From: Thalassococcus arenae
GTDB lineage: Bacteria; Pseudomonadota; Alphaproteobacteria; Rhodobacterales; Rhodobacteraceae
Direction of reading: 5' to 3'
Assembly: GCF_019104745.1 (NCBI RefSeq)
Contig: NZ_JAHRWL010000001.1
Coordinates: 310,001-374,000, forward strand
Length of the DNA stretch: 64,000 nucleotides
How positions within the stretch are numbered: position 1 is the first letter of the stretch; the number at the start of each line of letters is the position of its first letter. Below the pieces are notes generated by a model. That model was not told where the DNA came from, did not search any database, and was given only the letters and a program-made list of their open reading frames with translations. The position numbers and the translations under genes are program-made. Positions 17,897 through 27,411 of the stretch are shown here, piece by piece.

Positions 17897-20087
17897 CTTC
17901 ACGATGGAAAAGGGCGCCGATGGCGTCGCCGTCATCACCTGGGACGTGCCGGGAAAATCCATGAACGTCATGACCCGCGAGTCCATGGTCGTTCTGAACG
18001 GCCTGGTCGACGACGCACTGGCCGACGAGGCGGTCAAGGGCATCATCATCACCAGCGGCAAGGACAGCTTTGCCGGGGGGATGGACCTGAACACGCTGGG
18101 ATCGATCCGCGCCGAGGCAGGCGATGAACCCGCGCAGGCGCTGTTCGACTTCACGATGAACGGCCATCACATGCTGCGCAAGATCGAACGCGCGGGCATG
18201 GACCCCAAGACGCTGAAGGGCGGCAAGCCGATCGCCGCCGTGCTGCCCGGCACCGCGCTCGGCATCGGGCTGGAAGTGCCGCTGGCCTGCCACCGCATCT
18301 TTGCCGCCGACAACCCCAAGGCCAAGATCGGCCTGCCGGAAATCCTCGTGGGCATCTTTCCGGGTGCTGGCGGCACCACGCGGCTGGTGCGCAAGATGGG
18401 CGCGATGGCGGCCTCGCCCTTCCTGCTGGAAGGCAAGCTGAGCGACCCGCACAAGGCCAAGGCCGCCGGTCTCATCGACGAGGTGTCCGATGATCCGATG
18501 GCCGCCGCGCGCGACTGGGTGCTGAACGCCAAGGATGCCGACCTGGTGAAACCCTGGGATCAGAAGGGTTACAAGATGCCGGGCGGCGCGCCCTATCATC
18601 CGGCGGGCTTCATGACCTTCGTCGGCGCCAGCGCGATGGTCAACGGCAAGACCAAGGGCGTCTATCCGGCCGCCAAGGCGCTGCTGAGCGCGGTCTACGA
18701 AGGCGCGATGGTGCCCTTCGACACCGCCCTGCAGATCGAGGCACGCTGGTTCACCAACGTGCTGATGAACCCGTCCTCGTCGGCGATGATCCGGTCGCTC
18801 TTCATCAACAAGGAGGCGCTGGAAAAAGGCGCGGTGCGCCCCGACGGCGTGGCCGACCAAAAGGTGCAGAAGGTCGGCGTCCTGGGCGCGGGCATGATGG
18901 GCGCGGGCATCGCGCTGGTCTCGGCGCAGGCCGGCATCGACGTGGTGCTGCTGGACCGCGACCAGGCCGCCGCCGACAAGGGCAAGGCCTATTCCGAGGC
19001 GCATTTCGCCAAGGGCGTCAGCCGCAAGAAGATCACCGAGGAGCAGGCCGCCCAGATGCTGGGCCGGATCGAGGCCACCACCGATTACGCCGCGCTCAAG
19101 GGCTGCGACCTGATCATCGAGGCGGTTTTCGAGGACCCCAAGATCAAGGCCGAAGTGACCAAGGCCGTCGATGCGGTGACCGATGATACCTGCATCTTCG
19201 CCACCAACACATCGACCCTGCCCATCACCGAGCTGGCCAAGGCATCCAAGGATGCCGACCGCTTCATCGGCATCCACTTCTTTTCCCCGGTGGAAAAGAT
19301 GCTGCTGGTCGAGATCATCAAGGGCAAGGAAACCGGCGACCGCGCCGTGGCCAAGGCGCTGGACTATGTCCGCCAGATCAGGAAGACCCCGATCGTGGTG
19401 AACGATGCGCGCTTCTTCTACGCCAACCGCTGCATCATCCCCTATATCAACGAAGGCATCCGCATGGTCGCCGAGGGCGTGTCGCCGGCGTTGATCGAGA
19501 ACGCCGCCAAGATGGTCGGCATGCCGCTGGGCCCGCTGCAACTGGTCGACGAAACCTCGGTCGACCTGGGTGCCAAGATCGCCCGCGCCACCAAGGCCGC
19601 GATGGGCGACGCCTATCCCGACGGCGCGGTGGACGAGGTGATCTTCTGGATGGAGGCGCAAGGCCGGCTGGGCCGCAAGACCAAGGCGGGCTTTTACGAC
19701 TACGATGACAAGGGCAAGCGCCAGGGCCTGTCGGACGCGGTCAAGGCGCAGTACCCGGCGGCCGAGGATCAGCCCGACCTGCACGAGGTGCAAAACCGGC
19801 TGCTGTTCGCGCAGGTTCTGGAAGCGGTGCGCGCGCTGGAAGAAGGCGTGCTGATGGACATCCGCGAAGGCGATGTCGGCGCGATCCTGGGCTGGGGGTT
19901 CGCGCCCTGGTCGGGCGGCCCGCTGAGCTGGCTCGACATGGTCGGCGCGGCCTGGGCGGCGGAACAATGCGACGCGCTGGAAGCCAAGTTCGGCGCCCGC
20001 TTCGCCTGCCCCAAGCTGCTGCGCGAAATGGCCCAGAAGGATCAGACCTTCTACGGTCGCTTTGCACCCCAGGCCACCGCGGCCTGA
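17889..20087 (+). CDS. fadJ: Enoyl-CoA hydratase / 3-hydroxyacyl-CoA dehydrogenase (FadB/FadJ-type)
   Basis: A 732-residue bifunctional enzyme. Residues 1-~190 are a crotonase domain (TSGKDSFAGGMDL; LPEILVGIFPGAGGT with the hydratase Glu pair region); residues ~320-500 are an NAD-binding Rossmann domain (GVLGAGMMGAGIALVSA); two helical 3HCDH C-terminal domains follow (DARFFYANRCIIPYINEG; second copy to ~715). It hydrates enoyl-CoA and oxidises the 3-hydroxy product in beta-oxidation. AGGAGA lies before the ATG; it overlaps the preceding gene by 8 bp. Last gene of the fad operon; a strong hairpin follows. Confidence 0.95.
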   Translation: MSDFTMEKGADGVAVITWDVPGKSMNVMTRESMVVLNGLVDDALADEAVKGIIITSGKDSFAGGMDLNTLGSIRAEAGDEPAQALFDFTMNGHHMLRKIERAGMDPKTLKGGKPIAAVLPGTALGIGLEVPLACHRIFAADNPKAKIGLPEILVGIFPGAGGTTRLVRKMGAMAASPFLLEGKLSDPHKAKAAGLIDEVSDDPMAAARDWVLNAKDADLVKPWDQKGYKMPGGAPYHPAGFMTFVGASAMVNGKTKGVYPAAKALLSAVYEGAMVPFDTALQIEARWFTNVLMNPSSSAMIRSLFINKEALEKGAVRPDGVADQKVQKVGVLGAGMMGAGIALVSAQAGIDVVLLDRDQAAADKGKAYSEAHFAKGVSRKKITEEQAAQMLGRIEATTDYAALKGCDLIIEAVFEDPKIKAEVTKAVDAVTDDTCIFATNTSTLPITELAKASKDADRFIGIHFFSPVEKMLLVEIIKGKETGDRAVAKALDYVRQIRKTPIVVNDARFFYANRCIIPYINEGIRMVAEGVSPALIENAAKMVGMPLGPLQLVDETSVDLGAKIARATKAAMGDAYPDGAVDEVIFWMEAQGRLGRKTKAGFYDYDDKGKRQGLSDAVKAQYPAAEDQPDLHEVQNRLLFAQVLEAVRALEEGVLMDIREGDVGAILGWGFAPWSGGPLSWLDMVGAAWAAEQCDALEAKFGARFACPKLLREMAQKDQTFYGRFAPQATAA

Positions 20088-20127
20088 GCGTGACAGGGAT
20101 TGCGCCGCGCTGATGCGCGTCGCCCGG

Positions 20128-20168
20128 GGGCGGGCCGGTCCTGACGGACCGGCCCGCCTTGTCGTTTT
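20128..20168 (+). terminator. Hairpin terminator of the fad operon
   Basis: A stem of about 14 bp (GGGCGGGCCGGTCC against GGACCGGCCCGCC with a TGAC loop) is followed by TTGTCGTTTT, 40-80 bases after the fadJ stop. Confidence 0.8.
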
Positions 20169-20226
20169 GGGACGCGGAAACGCTCGTCCCGGCGGACCCT
20201 CTTGTCGACGGGCAAGCAGCGCGCCA

Positions 20227-20307
20227 TGCGCGGAATCAAGCCCCGGACTTGCTCCGGGGCGCCGCGCATCGGTCATGCTGAAAGCATGCCTCCGGCATGA
20301 CCCGCCC
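20227..20307 (-). repeat. Dispersed intergenic repeat (copy C, inverted)
   Basis: On the minus strand this reads GGGCGGGTCATGCCGGAGGC, ATGCTTTCAGCATGACCGATG, CGCGG, then CTTGATTCCGCGCA after a variable hairpin. The same order of blocks occurs at 50850-50962 and 54633-54706. It contains an internal dyad (TCATGC ... GCATGA). It lies in the gap between fadJ and the oxygenase gene; the rest of that gap (20308-20502) holds nothing recognisable. Confidence 0.8.
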
Positions 20308-20502
20308 CCACGGCACGGCGATTTGTCACCACCAGCACTTTGCTCTGAACCAAGATGAACATGGCTGGGATTAATCGCCGCCGTTCCAGCCGCGTTCGCC
20401 GCACCGCGGCCCGTCAATGCGCTTCGTCTGCGCTCGGGCAATCATGTCAGCCGTGATCGGGCTTCGGCTTGCTGAGCTGCAAGTCACTGCCACCCTCGCC
20501 GC

Positions 20503-21675
20503 TCACCCCAACCGCCGCGCCGCTTGCGCGTCAAGCGCCGCGCCGAGGGCCGCGTCGTCCCAGCCTTCGTCCAGCGCCTGCACCATCAGCGCGGCCTGGC
20601 TTTGCGGCGCCATGCCGCCCAGAGGCGGGTCGTTGTCCAGATTGGTGGGAAAGGCGTAACCTTCGGCACAGGCGGCGATCGCCGCGGCCCGCTCGGCCCC
20701 AGACAAACCGCCCGCCGCCAGCACCGGGAACAGCGCCTTGCACATGGCCACGCGGTCCACGCTTTCCATCGCCCGGCCAAAGGCCGAAGACACCTGCAAC
20801 AGGTTGGCCATGCGCTGGATATCCGCACTGCGGTTTTCGCCCGCGGCGTGGAACAGCGCCGGGTTGAAGAACAGCGCATCGCCCTTGGCCAGCGGCACCT
20901 GAACGCAATGCGCGTCGAAAAACGCCGCGAAATCGGCGCGGCGATAGGCCAGGTAGCCCGGCGGATAGGCTTGCGAGAACGGCAACAGCCTGGTCGGCCC
21001 GCTGTCCAGCGGCATGTCGCAATGGGCAACCGCCCCCTGCAGGGTCAGCGCCGCCGACAGCAGGTGCGCATGGGCGGGAAAGGTCCGTGCAACGGCGTCG
21101 GACTGGAAGCCCAGGTGATAATCCCGATGCGCCGATTGGGCCGCGCCGCCGGGCCGCACCAGGTTGACCTGCGCTGTCATCTGATAGCCCGGGCCCAGCC
21201 AGGCCTCGCAGACCGCCGCGATGGCGTCATTGCCGAAATAGCGCGCAAAGACGGCCGGGTCGGCCTGACACAGCTTTTGCAGCGCATTCCAGATGCGGTC
21301 ATTGGCGCCGGCCTTGGCGAAATGATCGCCCTTGCCGCCGCTTTCGGCCCGCTCGCGCGCGATGATCGCCTCGTAGATCGCGCTGGCCGCATCGATCGGC
21401 GCAGTGTCGGCATAGGCCCGGCGCAGCAGCAGAACGCCCGGCCCCTGCCCCAGCACCCAGGCCCATTCCGATTTCAGCGCGTGGCGCGCCCCGGGATCGG
21501 CCAAAGCCGCGCCCAGCCCCGCCACATCGTAGGCCGGGATGTCGCTGACGATCTCGGCCGCATGCGACACATCCTTCGGGTCCAGCCGCTGCGCGACCAG
21601 CGCCTTGAATTCCCCAAGGTCGCAATCGGCGTCACCGAAGAACGCGGGCAAGCCGGTTTGTTGTCGATCCTTCAT
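20503..21675 (-). CDS. Phytanoyl-CoA dioxygenase (PhyH) family protein
   Basis: A 390-residue Fe(II)/2-oxoglutarate oxygenase-like protein. QSAHRDYHLGF supplies the H-x-D metal motif and LFHAAGENRS the distal His plus the Arg that would hold 2-oxoglutarate. PhyH relatives hydroxylate small molecules such as fatty acyl-CoAs or compatible solutes; substrate unknown. The chosen ATG at 21675 follows GGGGGTG. It lies 62 bp downstream of glpR on the same strand and may be co-transcribed with it, though no link to glycerol is known. Confidence 0.85.
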   Translation of the reverse strand: MKDRQQTGLPAFFGDADCDLGEFKALVAQRLDPKDVSHAAEIVSDIPAYDVAGLGAALADPGARHALKSEWAWVLGQGPGVLLLRRAYADTAPIDAASAIYEAIIARERAESGGKGDHFAKAGANDRIWNALQKLCQADPAVFARYFGNDAIAAVCEAWLGPGYQMTAQVNLVRPGGAAQSAHRDYHLGFQSDAVARTFPAHAHLLSAALTLQGAVAHCDMPLDSGPTRLLPFSQAYPPGYLAYRRADFAAFFDAHCVQVPLAKGDALFFNPALFHAAGENRSADIQRMANLLQVSSAFGRAMESVDRVAMCKALFPVLAAGGLSGAERAAAIAACAEGYAFPTNLDNDPPLGGMAPQSQAALMVQALDEGWDDAALGAALDAQAARRLG

Positions 21676-21737
21676 GCGCACCCCCAGGCCGGTGGCATCA
21701 GGCTAAGGCGCAAATGCCCCGCAACGCCAATGCTTTC

Positions 21738-22499
21738 TCAGCCCGCCACGACGATCTCGGTGCCCCAATCCGCGCAGGCGGCTGCCAGCCCGGCTGGCAG
21801 GGCGCGGTCGGTGAACACCGTGTCGATCTGCGACAGCGACGCGATGCGCGCAGGCGCCGTGCGGCTCAGCTTGGAATGATCCGCCACCAGGAATCGCTGC
21901 CGCGCCTGCCGCAGGATCGCCTGCGACACACCGACCTCGGCGATGTCGAAATCCAGCATGTCGCCATCGCGATCCAGCGCCGAGCAACCGATGATCGCGA
22001 CATCGGTCTTGAACTGCCGGATGGTTTCCGCCGCCAGCGCCCCCACCAGCCCGCCATCGCTGCGCCGCAGGCTGCCACCGGTGACCACGACTTCGCAGGT
22101 CGGGTTGGCGATCAGGATGTTGGCGACGTTGATGTTGTTGGTCACCACCAGCAGGTTGCGGTGATGCAGCAGGGCGCGTGCCACCGCCTCGGTGCTGGTG
22201 CCGATGTTCAGGAACACCGCCGCGTCTTCGGGCACCCGGTCGGCACAGGCGCGGGCCATCGCCGCCTTGGCCTCGGCGTTCAGCGCGCGGCGTTCCTCGT
22301 AACCGATATTCACCGTGCCCGACGGCAAGACCGCGCCGCCATGCACCCGCTCGAGCCGCCCGGCCTCGGCCAGTTCGGCCAGGTCGCGGCGGATGGTCTG
22401 CAACGTCACGCCGAAATGCGCCGCCAGCGCGTCGACCGTGACCTTGCCGTCGCGGCGCGCGATATCGAGGATCTCGGGGTGTCGCAGGGTCTGGTTCAT
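21738..22499 (-). CDS. glpR: DeoR-family glycerol-3-phosphate regulon repressor
   Basis: A 253-residue repressor: DeoR winged helix at the N terminus (HPEILDIARRDGKVTVDALAAHFGVTLQTIRRDLAELAEAG, quoted in part) and a DeoRC sugar-phosphate sensor domain (EKAAMARACADRV ... FLNIGTSTEAVARAL; VTNNINVANIL). It should bind DNA without glycerol 3-phosphate. Divergent from glpD, 153 bp away. The ATG at 22499 is chosen because the HTH starts directly after it; upstream in-frame codons cover the operator. Confidence 0.92.
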   Translation of the reverse strand: MNQTLRHPEILDIARRDGKVTVDALAAHFGVTLQTIRRDLAELAEAGRLERVHGGAVLPSGTVNIGYEERRALNAEAKAAMARACADRVPEDAAVFLNIGTSTEAVARALLHHRNLLVVTNNINVANILIANPTCEVVVTGGSLRRSDGGLVGALAAETIRQFKTDVAIIGCSALDRDGDMLDFDIAEVGVSQAILRQARQRFLVADHSKLSRTAPARIASLSQIDTVFTDRALPAGLAAACADWGTEIVVAG

Positions 22500-22652
22500 C
22501 TGCGTCTCGTTTTCGCGAATGTTCGTATGGCAATCCTGTCTCGGCAATAGCACCGAAAGTATCGGAAAGCGAACATAAACGAAGATCAAACGTTTTCTTT
22601 TTTCCGCGAATCTGGCATATCCGCTTCATCCGCCCTGCAGGAGCAGCAAGCC
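22500..22652. promoter_or_regulatory. glpR-glpD divergent control region with GlpR-type operators
   Basis: ATGTTCG (22519-22525) and its inverse CGAACAT (22570-22576) lie about 50 bp apart; each sits in a wider A+T-rich block (AATGTTCGTATGG; AAAGCGAACATAAACGAAG) of the kind GlpR binds. Two spaced sites allow repression of both promoters, probably with looping. A short T-rich stretch at 22593-22602 precedes glpD. Confidence 0.65.
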
Positions 22653-24239
22653 ATGTCCGACACCCCTTTCGATCTGTTCATCATCGGCGGCGGCATCAAT
22701 GGCTGCGGCATCGCCCGCGATGCGTCGGGGCGCGGGCTGCGCGTGGCACTGGCCGAGATGAACGATTTCGCCTCGGCCACCTCCTCGGCCTCGACCAAGC
22801 TGTTCCATGGCGGGCTGCGCTACCTTGAGTATTTCGAGGTGCGGCTGGTGCGCGAGGCGCTGATCGAACGCGAGGTGCTGCTGAGCGCGATGCCGCATAT
22901 CTCGTGGCCGATGCGGTTCGTACTGCCCTATCACAAGGACATGCGGTTCGACGGCACCACGCCGACATCGAAACTGCTGACGCTGTTCATGCCGTGGATG
23001 AAGGGCCGCCGCCCGGCCTGGCTGATCCGGCTGGGCCTGTTCCTCTACGACCACCTGGGCGGGCGCAAGATCCTGCCCGGCACGACCACGCTGGACCTGC
23101 GCGGCACGCGCGAAGGCGCGCCGCTGGACGACCGGTTCAAACGGGCCTTCGAATATTCCGATTGCTGGGTCGAGGATTCGCGTCTGGTGGTGCTGAACGC
23201 CCGCGACGCCGAGGCACGCGGCGCGCAGCTGATGCCGCGCACCAAGGTGCTGTCGGCCCGCCGCGACGGCGATCTTTGGCGGATCGAGACGGAAAACACC
23301 GCCACTGGCGCCCGCGAAACTCACACCGCCAGGATGCTGGTGAACGCCGCCGGTCCCTGGGTCGGCGACGTGCTGCGCGGCACGATCGGGCTCAACACCC
23401 AGCAGGGCGTGCGGCTGGTGCGCGGCAGCCATATCGTGACCAAACGCCTGTTCGACCACGACAAGTGCTATTTCTTCCAAGGCACCGACGGGCGGATCAT
23501 CTTCGCCATCCCCTACGAGACGGATTTCACCCTGATCGGCACCACCGACCAGGACCACGACGATGCCGATGCCGAACCGGTCTGCACCGATGCCGAACGC
23601 GACTACCTGCTGAATTTCGCGTCGCAGTATTTCAAGCGTCCGGTCACTGCCGATGACGTGGTCTGGCGCTATTCCGGGGTGCGGCCGCTGTATGATGACG
23701 GCGCGAGCAGCGCCACGGCGGCGACCCGCGACTATGTGCTGACGGTGGACAAGACCGGCGGTGCGCCGGTGCTCAACGTCTTCGGCGGCAAGATCACCAC
23801 CTATCGCCGCCTGGCCGAAAGCGCGCTGGACAAGATCGCGCCGTTTTTCCCCGGCCTGCCCGCCAAATGGACCGCCCGCGTGCCGCTGCCCGGTGGCGAT
23901 TTCCCGGTCGACGGGGTCGCTTCGCAGATCGCCGGGCTGCGCGCCGACTATCCGTTCCTGTCCGACCGCTGGGCGCAGCGGCTGGTGCGCGCCTATGGCA
24001 CCGAGGCGCGGCAGCTGCTGGGCGATGCTCGATCGGCCGACGACCTGGGCCGCGATTTCGGCGCCACCCTGACCGAGGCCGAAGTCACCTGGCTGATGCG
24101 TCACGAATACGCGCTGCGGGCCGACGACGTGGTCTGGCGCCGCTCGAAACTGGGGCTGCGGCTGGATGCCGGCCAGATCGCCGCGCTGGATGCCTGGATG
24201 CAGGACCACGCCGCGCCGCAGGGCCAGGCGGCGCAATAG
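22653..24239 (+). CDS. glpD: Aerobic glycerol-3-phosphate dehydrogenase
   Basis: A 528-residue membrane-associated FAD enzyme that oxidises glycerol 3-phosphate to dihydroxyacetone phosphate and reduces quinone. IIGGGINGCGIARDASGRGL is the FAD dinucleotide motif; FGGKITTYRRLAE is typical for GlpD, with a C-terminal helical domain after residue ~390. Length is usual for the family. AGGAG lies before the ATG. Divergent from glpR and 67 bp ahead of glpK, so GlpR control of both is expected. Confidence 0.96.
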   Translation: MSDTPFDLFIIGGGINGCGIARDASGRGLRVALAEMNDFASATSSASTKLFHGGLRYLEYFEVRLVREALIEREVLLSAMPHISWPMRFVLPYHKDMRFDGTTPTSKLLTLFMPWMKGRRPAWLIRLGLFLYDHLGGRKILPGTTTLDLRGTREGAPLDDRFKRAFEYSDCWVEDSRLVVLNARDAEARGAQLMPRTKVLSARRDGDLWRIETENTATGARETHTARMLVNAAGPWVGDVLRGTIGLNTQQGVRLVRGSHIVTKRLFDHDKCYFFQGTDGRIIFAIPYETDFTLIGTTDQDHDDADAEPVCTDAERDYLLNFASQYFKRPVTADDVVWRYSGVRPLYDDGASSATAATRDYVLTVDKTGGAPVLNVFGGKITTYRRLAESALDKIAPFFPGLPAKWTARVPLPGGDFPVDGVASQIAGLRADYPFLSDRWAQRLVRAYGTEARQLLGDARSADDLGRDFGATLTEAEVTWLMRHEYALRADDVVWRRSKLGLRLDAGQIAALDAWMQDHAAPQGQAAQ

Positions 24240-24306
24240 CCGCTTGCGCAGGCGCCGCGTTCGGCCCTGAATACAGCGACAAGACCAAAACGGGGAAGAC
24301 AGGGAC

Positions 24307-25815
24307 ATGGGTTACATCCTGGCCATCGACCAAGGCACCACATCCAGCCGCGCGATCCTGTTCGACGGCGATCTGAAAATCGCCGCCGTCGCGCAAGAGG
24401 AATTCACCCAGCATTACCCGGCCAGCGGCTGGGTCGAACACGACGCGGGCGATCTGTGGTCGACCACCGCCGCCACCTGTCGCGCCGCGATGGAAAAGGC
24501 CGGCATCCGTGCCGCCGACATCGCCGGGATCGGCATCACCAACCAGCGCGAAACCACCGTGATCTGGGACCGCAAGACCGGCAAGCCCATCCACAACGCC
24601 ATCGTCTGGCAGGATCGCCGCACGTCGGCCTTTTGCCAGAAACTCAAGGCCGACGGGTTCGAGGCCACCGCGAAGGACCGCACCGGGCTGTTGCTCGACC
24701 CGTATTTCTCGGGCACCAAGGTTGCCTGGATCCTCGACAATGTCGACGGCGCGCGCGCCCGGGCCGAGGCCGGAGAGCTGGCCTTCGGAACCGTCGACAG
24801 CTGGCTGATCTGGAACCTGACCGGCGGCAAACAGCACGTCACCGACGCGACCAACGCGGCGCGCACGCTGATGTACGACATCCGCAAGGGCCGCTGGTCG
24901 CAGACCATGTGCGACATGCTGGGCGTGCCGATGTCCATGCTGCCGCAGGTCCGCGACTGCGCCGCCGATTTCGGCATGACGCGCGCGAATCTGTTCGGGG
25001 CTGAACTGCCGATCCTGGGCGTCGCGGGCGACCAGCAGGCCGCCACGATCGGCCAGGCCTGTTTCCGTCCGGGGATGCTGAAATCGACCTACGGCACCGG
25101 CTGTTTCGCGCTGCTCAATACCGGCGACAAGGCGGTGACCTCGGAAAATCGCCTGCTGACCACTATCGCCTATCAGCTGGACGGCACGCCCACCTACGCG
25201 CTGGAAGGGTCGATCTTCATCGCCGGGGCCGTGGTGCAATGGCTGCGCGACGGGCTCAGGATCATCCGCGAGGCCGCCGAAACCCAGCCGCTGGCGGAAA
25301 AGGCCGATGATGGCCAGACCGTGGTTCTGGTGCCGGCCTTCACCGGTCTTGGCGCGCCCTACTGGAACGCAGACTGCCGCGGCGCGATCTTTGGCATCAC
25401 GCGCAATACCGGCCCGGCCGAATTCGCCCGCGCGGCGCTGGAATCCGTGGGTTACCAGACCCGCGACCTGCTCGAGGCGATGCAGGCAGACTGGGGTGCC
25501 AGCGGCGACACCGCGCTGCGCGACACCGGCATTGCGACCCTGCGGGTCGACGGCGGCATGAGCGCCTCGGACTGGGCGATGCAGTTCCTGTCCGACATCC
25601 TGGGCGCGCAGGTGGATCGCCCGCAGGTGCTGGAAACCACCGCGATGGGCGCGGCCTGGCTGGCCGGCCAGCGCGCCGGGCTTTACCCCGACATGGACGG
25701 GTTTTCCAGGACCTGGGCGCTGGAACGCAGCTTTGCCCCGGCCATGGCCGCCGACACGCGCGAGGGCAAATACGCCGCCTGGAAACGCGCCGTCGCCGCC
25801 GCGCAGGCGTTCTGA
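24307..25815 (+). CDS. glpK: Glycerol kinase
   Basis: A 502-residue FGGY-family kinase that phosphorylates glycerol with [21 protein letters not shown] is the phosphate-1 motif; [13 protein letters not shown] and the C-terminal [19 protein letters not shown] (ADENOSINE region) are present, as is [12 protein letters not shown]. Length normal. Last gene of glpD-glpK; only 4 bp separate it from the convergent kynureninase gene, so transcripts from the two sides probably interfere or share a terminator that was not found. No glpF transporter is nearby. Confidence 0.97.
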   Translation: MGYILAIDQGTTSSRAILFDGDLKIAAVAQEEFTQHYPASGWVEHDAGDLWSTTAATCRAAMEKAGIRAADIAGIGITNQRETTVIWDRKTGKPIHNAIVWQDRRTSAFCQKLKADGFEATAKDRTGLLLDPYFSGTKVAWILDNVDGARARAEAGELAFGTVDSWLIWNLTGGKQHVTDATNAARTLMYDIRKGRWSQTMCDMLGVPMSMLPQVRDCAADFGMTRANLFGAELPILGVAGDQQAATIGQACFRPGMLKSTYGTGCFALLNTGDKAVTSENRLLTTIAYQLDGTPTYALEGSIFIAGAVVQWLRDGLRIIREAAETQPLAEKADDGQTVVLVPAFTGLGAPYWNADCRGAIFGITRNTGPAEFARAALESVGYQTRDLLEAMQADWGASGDTALRDTGIATLRVDGGMSASDWAMQFLSDILGAQVDRPQVLETTAMGAAWLAGQRAGLYPDMDGFSRTWALERSFAPAMAADTREGKYAAWKRAVAAAQAF

Positions 25816-25819
25816 GCCG

Positions 25820-27010
25820 TCAGGTCACCGCCTTGCGGGCGTGGAAGGCGGGCCGGTCCCAACGGCCCGTCGCCAGGATATCGGCCAGGATATCGACCGC
25901 CCGGTCGATATCGCCCGCATCCAGGTAAAGCGGTGTGAACCCGAAGCGCATGATGTCGGGCTGGCGGAAATCGCCGATCACGCCCTCGGCGATCAGCGCC
26001 TGCATCACCGCATAGCCCTGCGGATGGCGGAACGACACTTGCGAGCCGCGCAGCGTCGCATCGCGCGGGCTGGCCAGCGTCACGCCCGCGCAGCGCGCCT
26101 CGACCCCCGCGATGAACCGCTCGGACAGGGCGACCGAGGCCGCGCGCAACGCGCCCATGTCGACCTCGTCCCAGATGTCCAAAGCCACTTCCAGCGCCGC
26201 CAGCGCCAGAACCGGCGGGGTGCCCACGCGCATCCGGCCCACGCCCGGTGCCGGCGCGTAATCGGGCGCGAAGGCAAAGGGTTCGGCATGACCCAGCCAG
26301 CCCGACAACGTCGCCTCGACCGCGTCGACAAGGCGCGGCGCGACATAGATGAAGGCCGGCGCGCCCGGCCCGCCATTGAGATACTTGTAGGTGCAGCCCA
26401 CCGCGAAATCCGCATCCACCGCCGCCAGGTCCACCGGCACCGCGCCGGCCGAATGCGCCAGGTCCCAGATCGTCAGCGCGCCATGGGCATGGGCCTTGGC
26501 GGTCAACCGCGCCATCTCGTGCCGCCGCCCGGTGCGGTAATCGACCTCGGTCAGCATCAGCACCGCCACCTCGTCGGTGATCGCCGCCTCGACATCCTGC
26601 GGATCCGGCGTGCGGATCTCGTGACCCTGCCCCAGCAGTCCGGCCAGCCCCTGCGCCATGTAGAGGTCGGACGGAAAATTGCCGCTGTCCGACAGGATCA
26701 CCCGCCGGTCGGGCCGCATCGGCAGCGCCGCGGCCAGCGCCTGGTGCACCTTGACCGACAGCGTGTCGCCCATCACCACGCTGCCCGGCGCGGCGCCGAT
26801 CAGCCGCCCCACCCGGTCGCCCAGGCGGGCGGGCATGTCCATCCAGCCGCAGGCATTCCAGCCGCGGATCAGCTGCGCCGCCCATTCCTCGCGCAACAGC
26901 GCCTCGACCCGCTCCGGCACGCCGCGCGGCATCGCGCCCAGCGAATTGCCATCCAGATAGATCACCCCCTCGGGCAGATCGAACAGCGCCTTGGTCCGGC
27001 TGAAATCCAT
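25820..27010 (-). CDS. kynU: Kynureninase
   Basis: A 396-residue PLP enzyme that cleaves kynurenine (or 3-hydroxykynurenine) to (hydroxy)anthranilate and alanine. IYLDGNSLGAMPRGVPER near the start, WDLAHSAGAVPVDL and TYKYLNGGPGAPAF (PLP Lys in the latter) are family hallmarks. ATG at 27010 with GGGAGG upstream. No tryptophan dioxygenase or formamidase gene lies within the window, but the divergent Liv-type transporter suggests imported kynurenine-like substrates; inference. Confidence 0.95.
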   Translation of the reverse strand: MDFSRTKALFDLPEGVIYLDGNSLGAMPRGVPERVEALLREEWAAQLIRGWNACGWMDMPARLGDRVGRLIGAAPGSVVMGDTLSVKVHQALAAALPMRPDRRVILSDSGNFPSDLYMAQGLAGLLGQGHEIRTPDPQDVEAAITDEVAVLMLTEVDYRTGRRHEMARLTAKAHAHGALTIWDLAHSAGAVPVDLAAVDADFAVGCTYKYLNGGPGAPAFIYVAPRLVDAVEATLSGWLGHAEPFAFAPDYAPAPGVGRMRVGTPPVLALAALEVALDIWDEVDMGALRAASVALSERFIAGVEARCAGVTLASPRDATLRGSQVSFRHPQGYAVMQALIAEGVIGDFRQPDIMRFGFTPLYLDAGDIDRAVDILADILATGRWDRPAFHARKAVT

Positions 27011-27125
27011 GTGCAGGCCTCCCTGCACCGTCCTATCCAACCGCGCGACGGAAACACAAGCGGGGGCTGGACCTTGGCCCGGTTTTCGCCTTTCCTGCAC
27101 GCCGAGCACAACACCGGAGCCATCC

Positions 27126-27362
27126 ATGACCTGCGTCTTCGTGCAAATCCGCTGCCGCCCGGCCACCGCCTACAAGGTCGCCGACGCCATCGCGCTGCGG
27201 GAAATCCATTCCGAGCTGTATTCGACCAGCGGCGACTACGACCTGCTGATGAAGCTCTACGTGCCCGAGGGCCAGGATGTCGGCCACTACATCAACGAAA
27301 ACGTCGCCGATATCGACGGCATCGAACGCACCTTGACGACCCTGACCTTCAAAGCATTCTGA
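27126..27362 (+). CDS. Stand-alone Lrp/AsnC ligand-binding (RAM) domain protein
   Basis: A 78-residue cytosolic protein consisting of one RAM/Lrp ligand-binding domain only (MTCVFVQIRCRPATAYKVADAI ... STSGDYDLLMKLYVPEG ... VADIDGIERTLTTLTFKAF); there is no DNA-binding domain. GGAG precedes the ATG. Such small proteins can sense amino acids or pair with full Lrp proteins. It sits divergent from kynU (115 bp) and upstream of the amino-acid-type ABC transporter, so aromatic amino acid sensing is a reasonable guess. Confidence 0.85.
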   Translation: MTCVFVQIRCRPATAYKVADAIALREIHSELYSTSGDYDLLMKLYVPEGQDVGHYINENVADIDGIERTLTTLTFKAF

Positions 27363-27411
27363 CCACCGACAAACGCCGCGGACCAACCGCCGGCATCCAA
27401 TGGGAGAGGAC

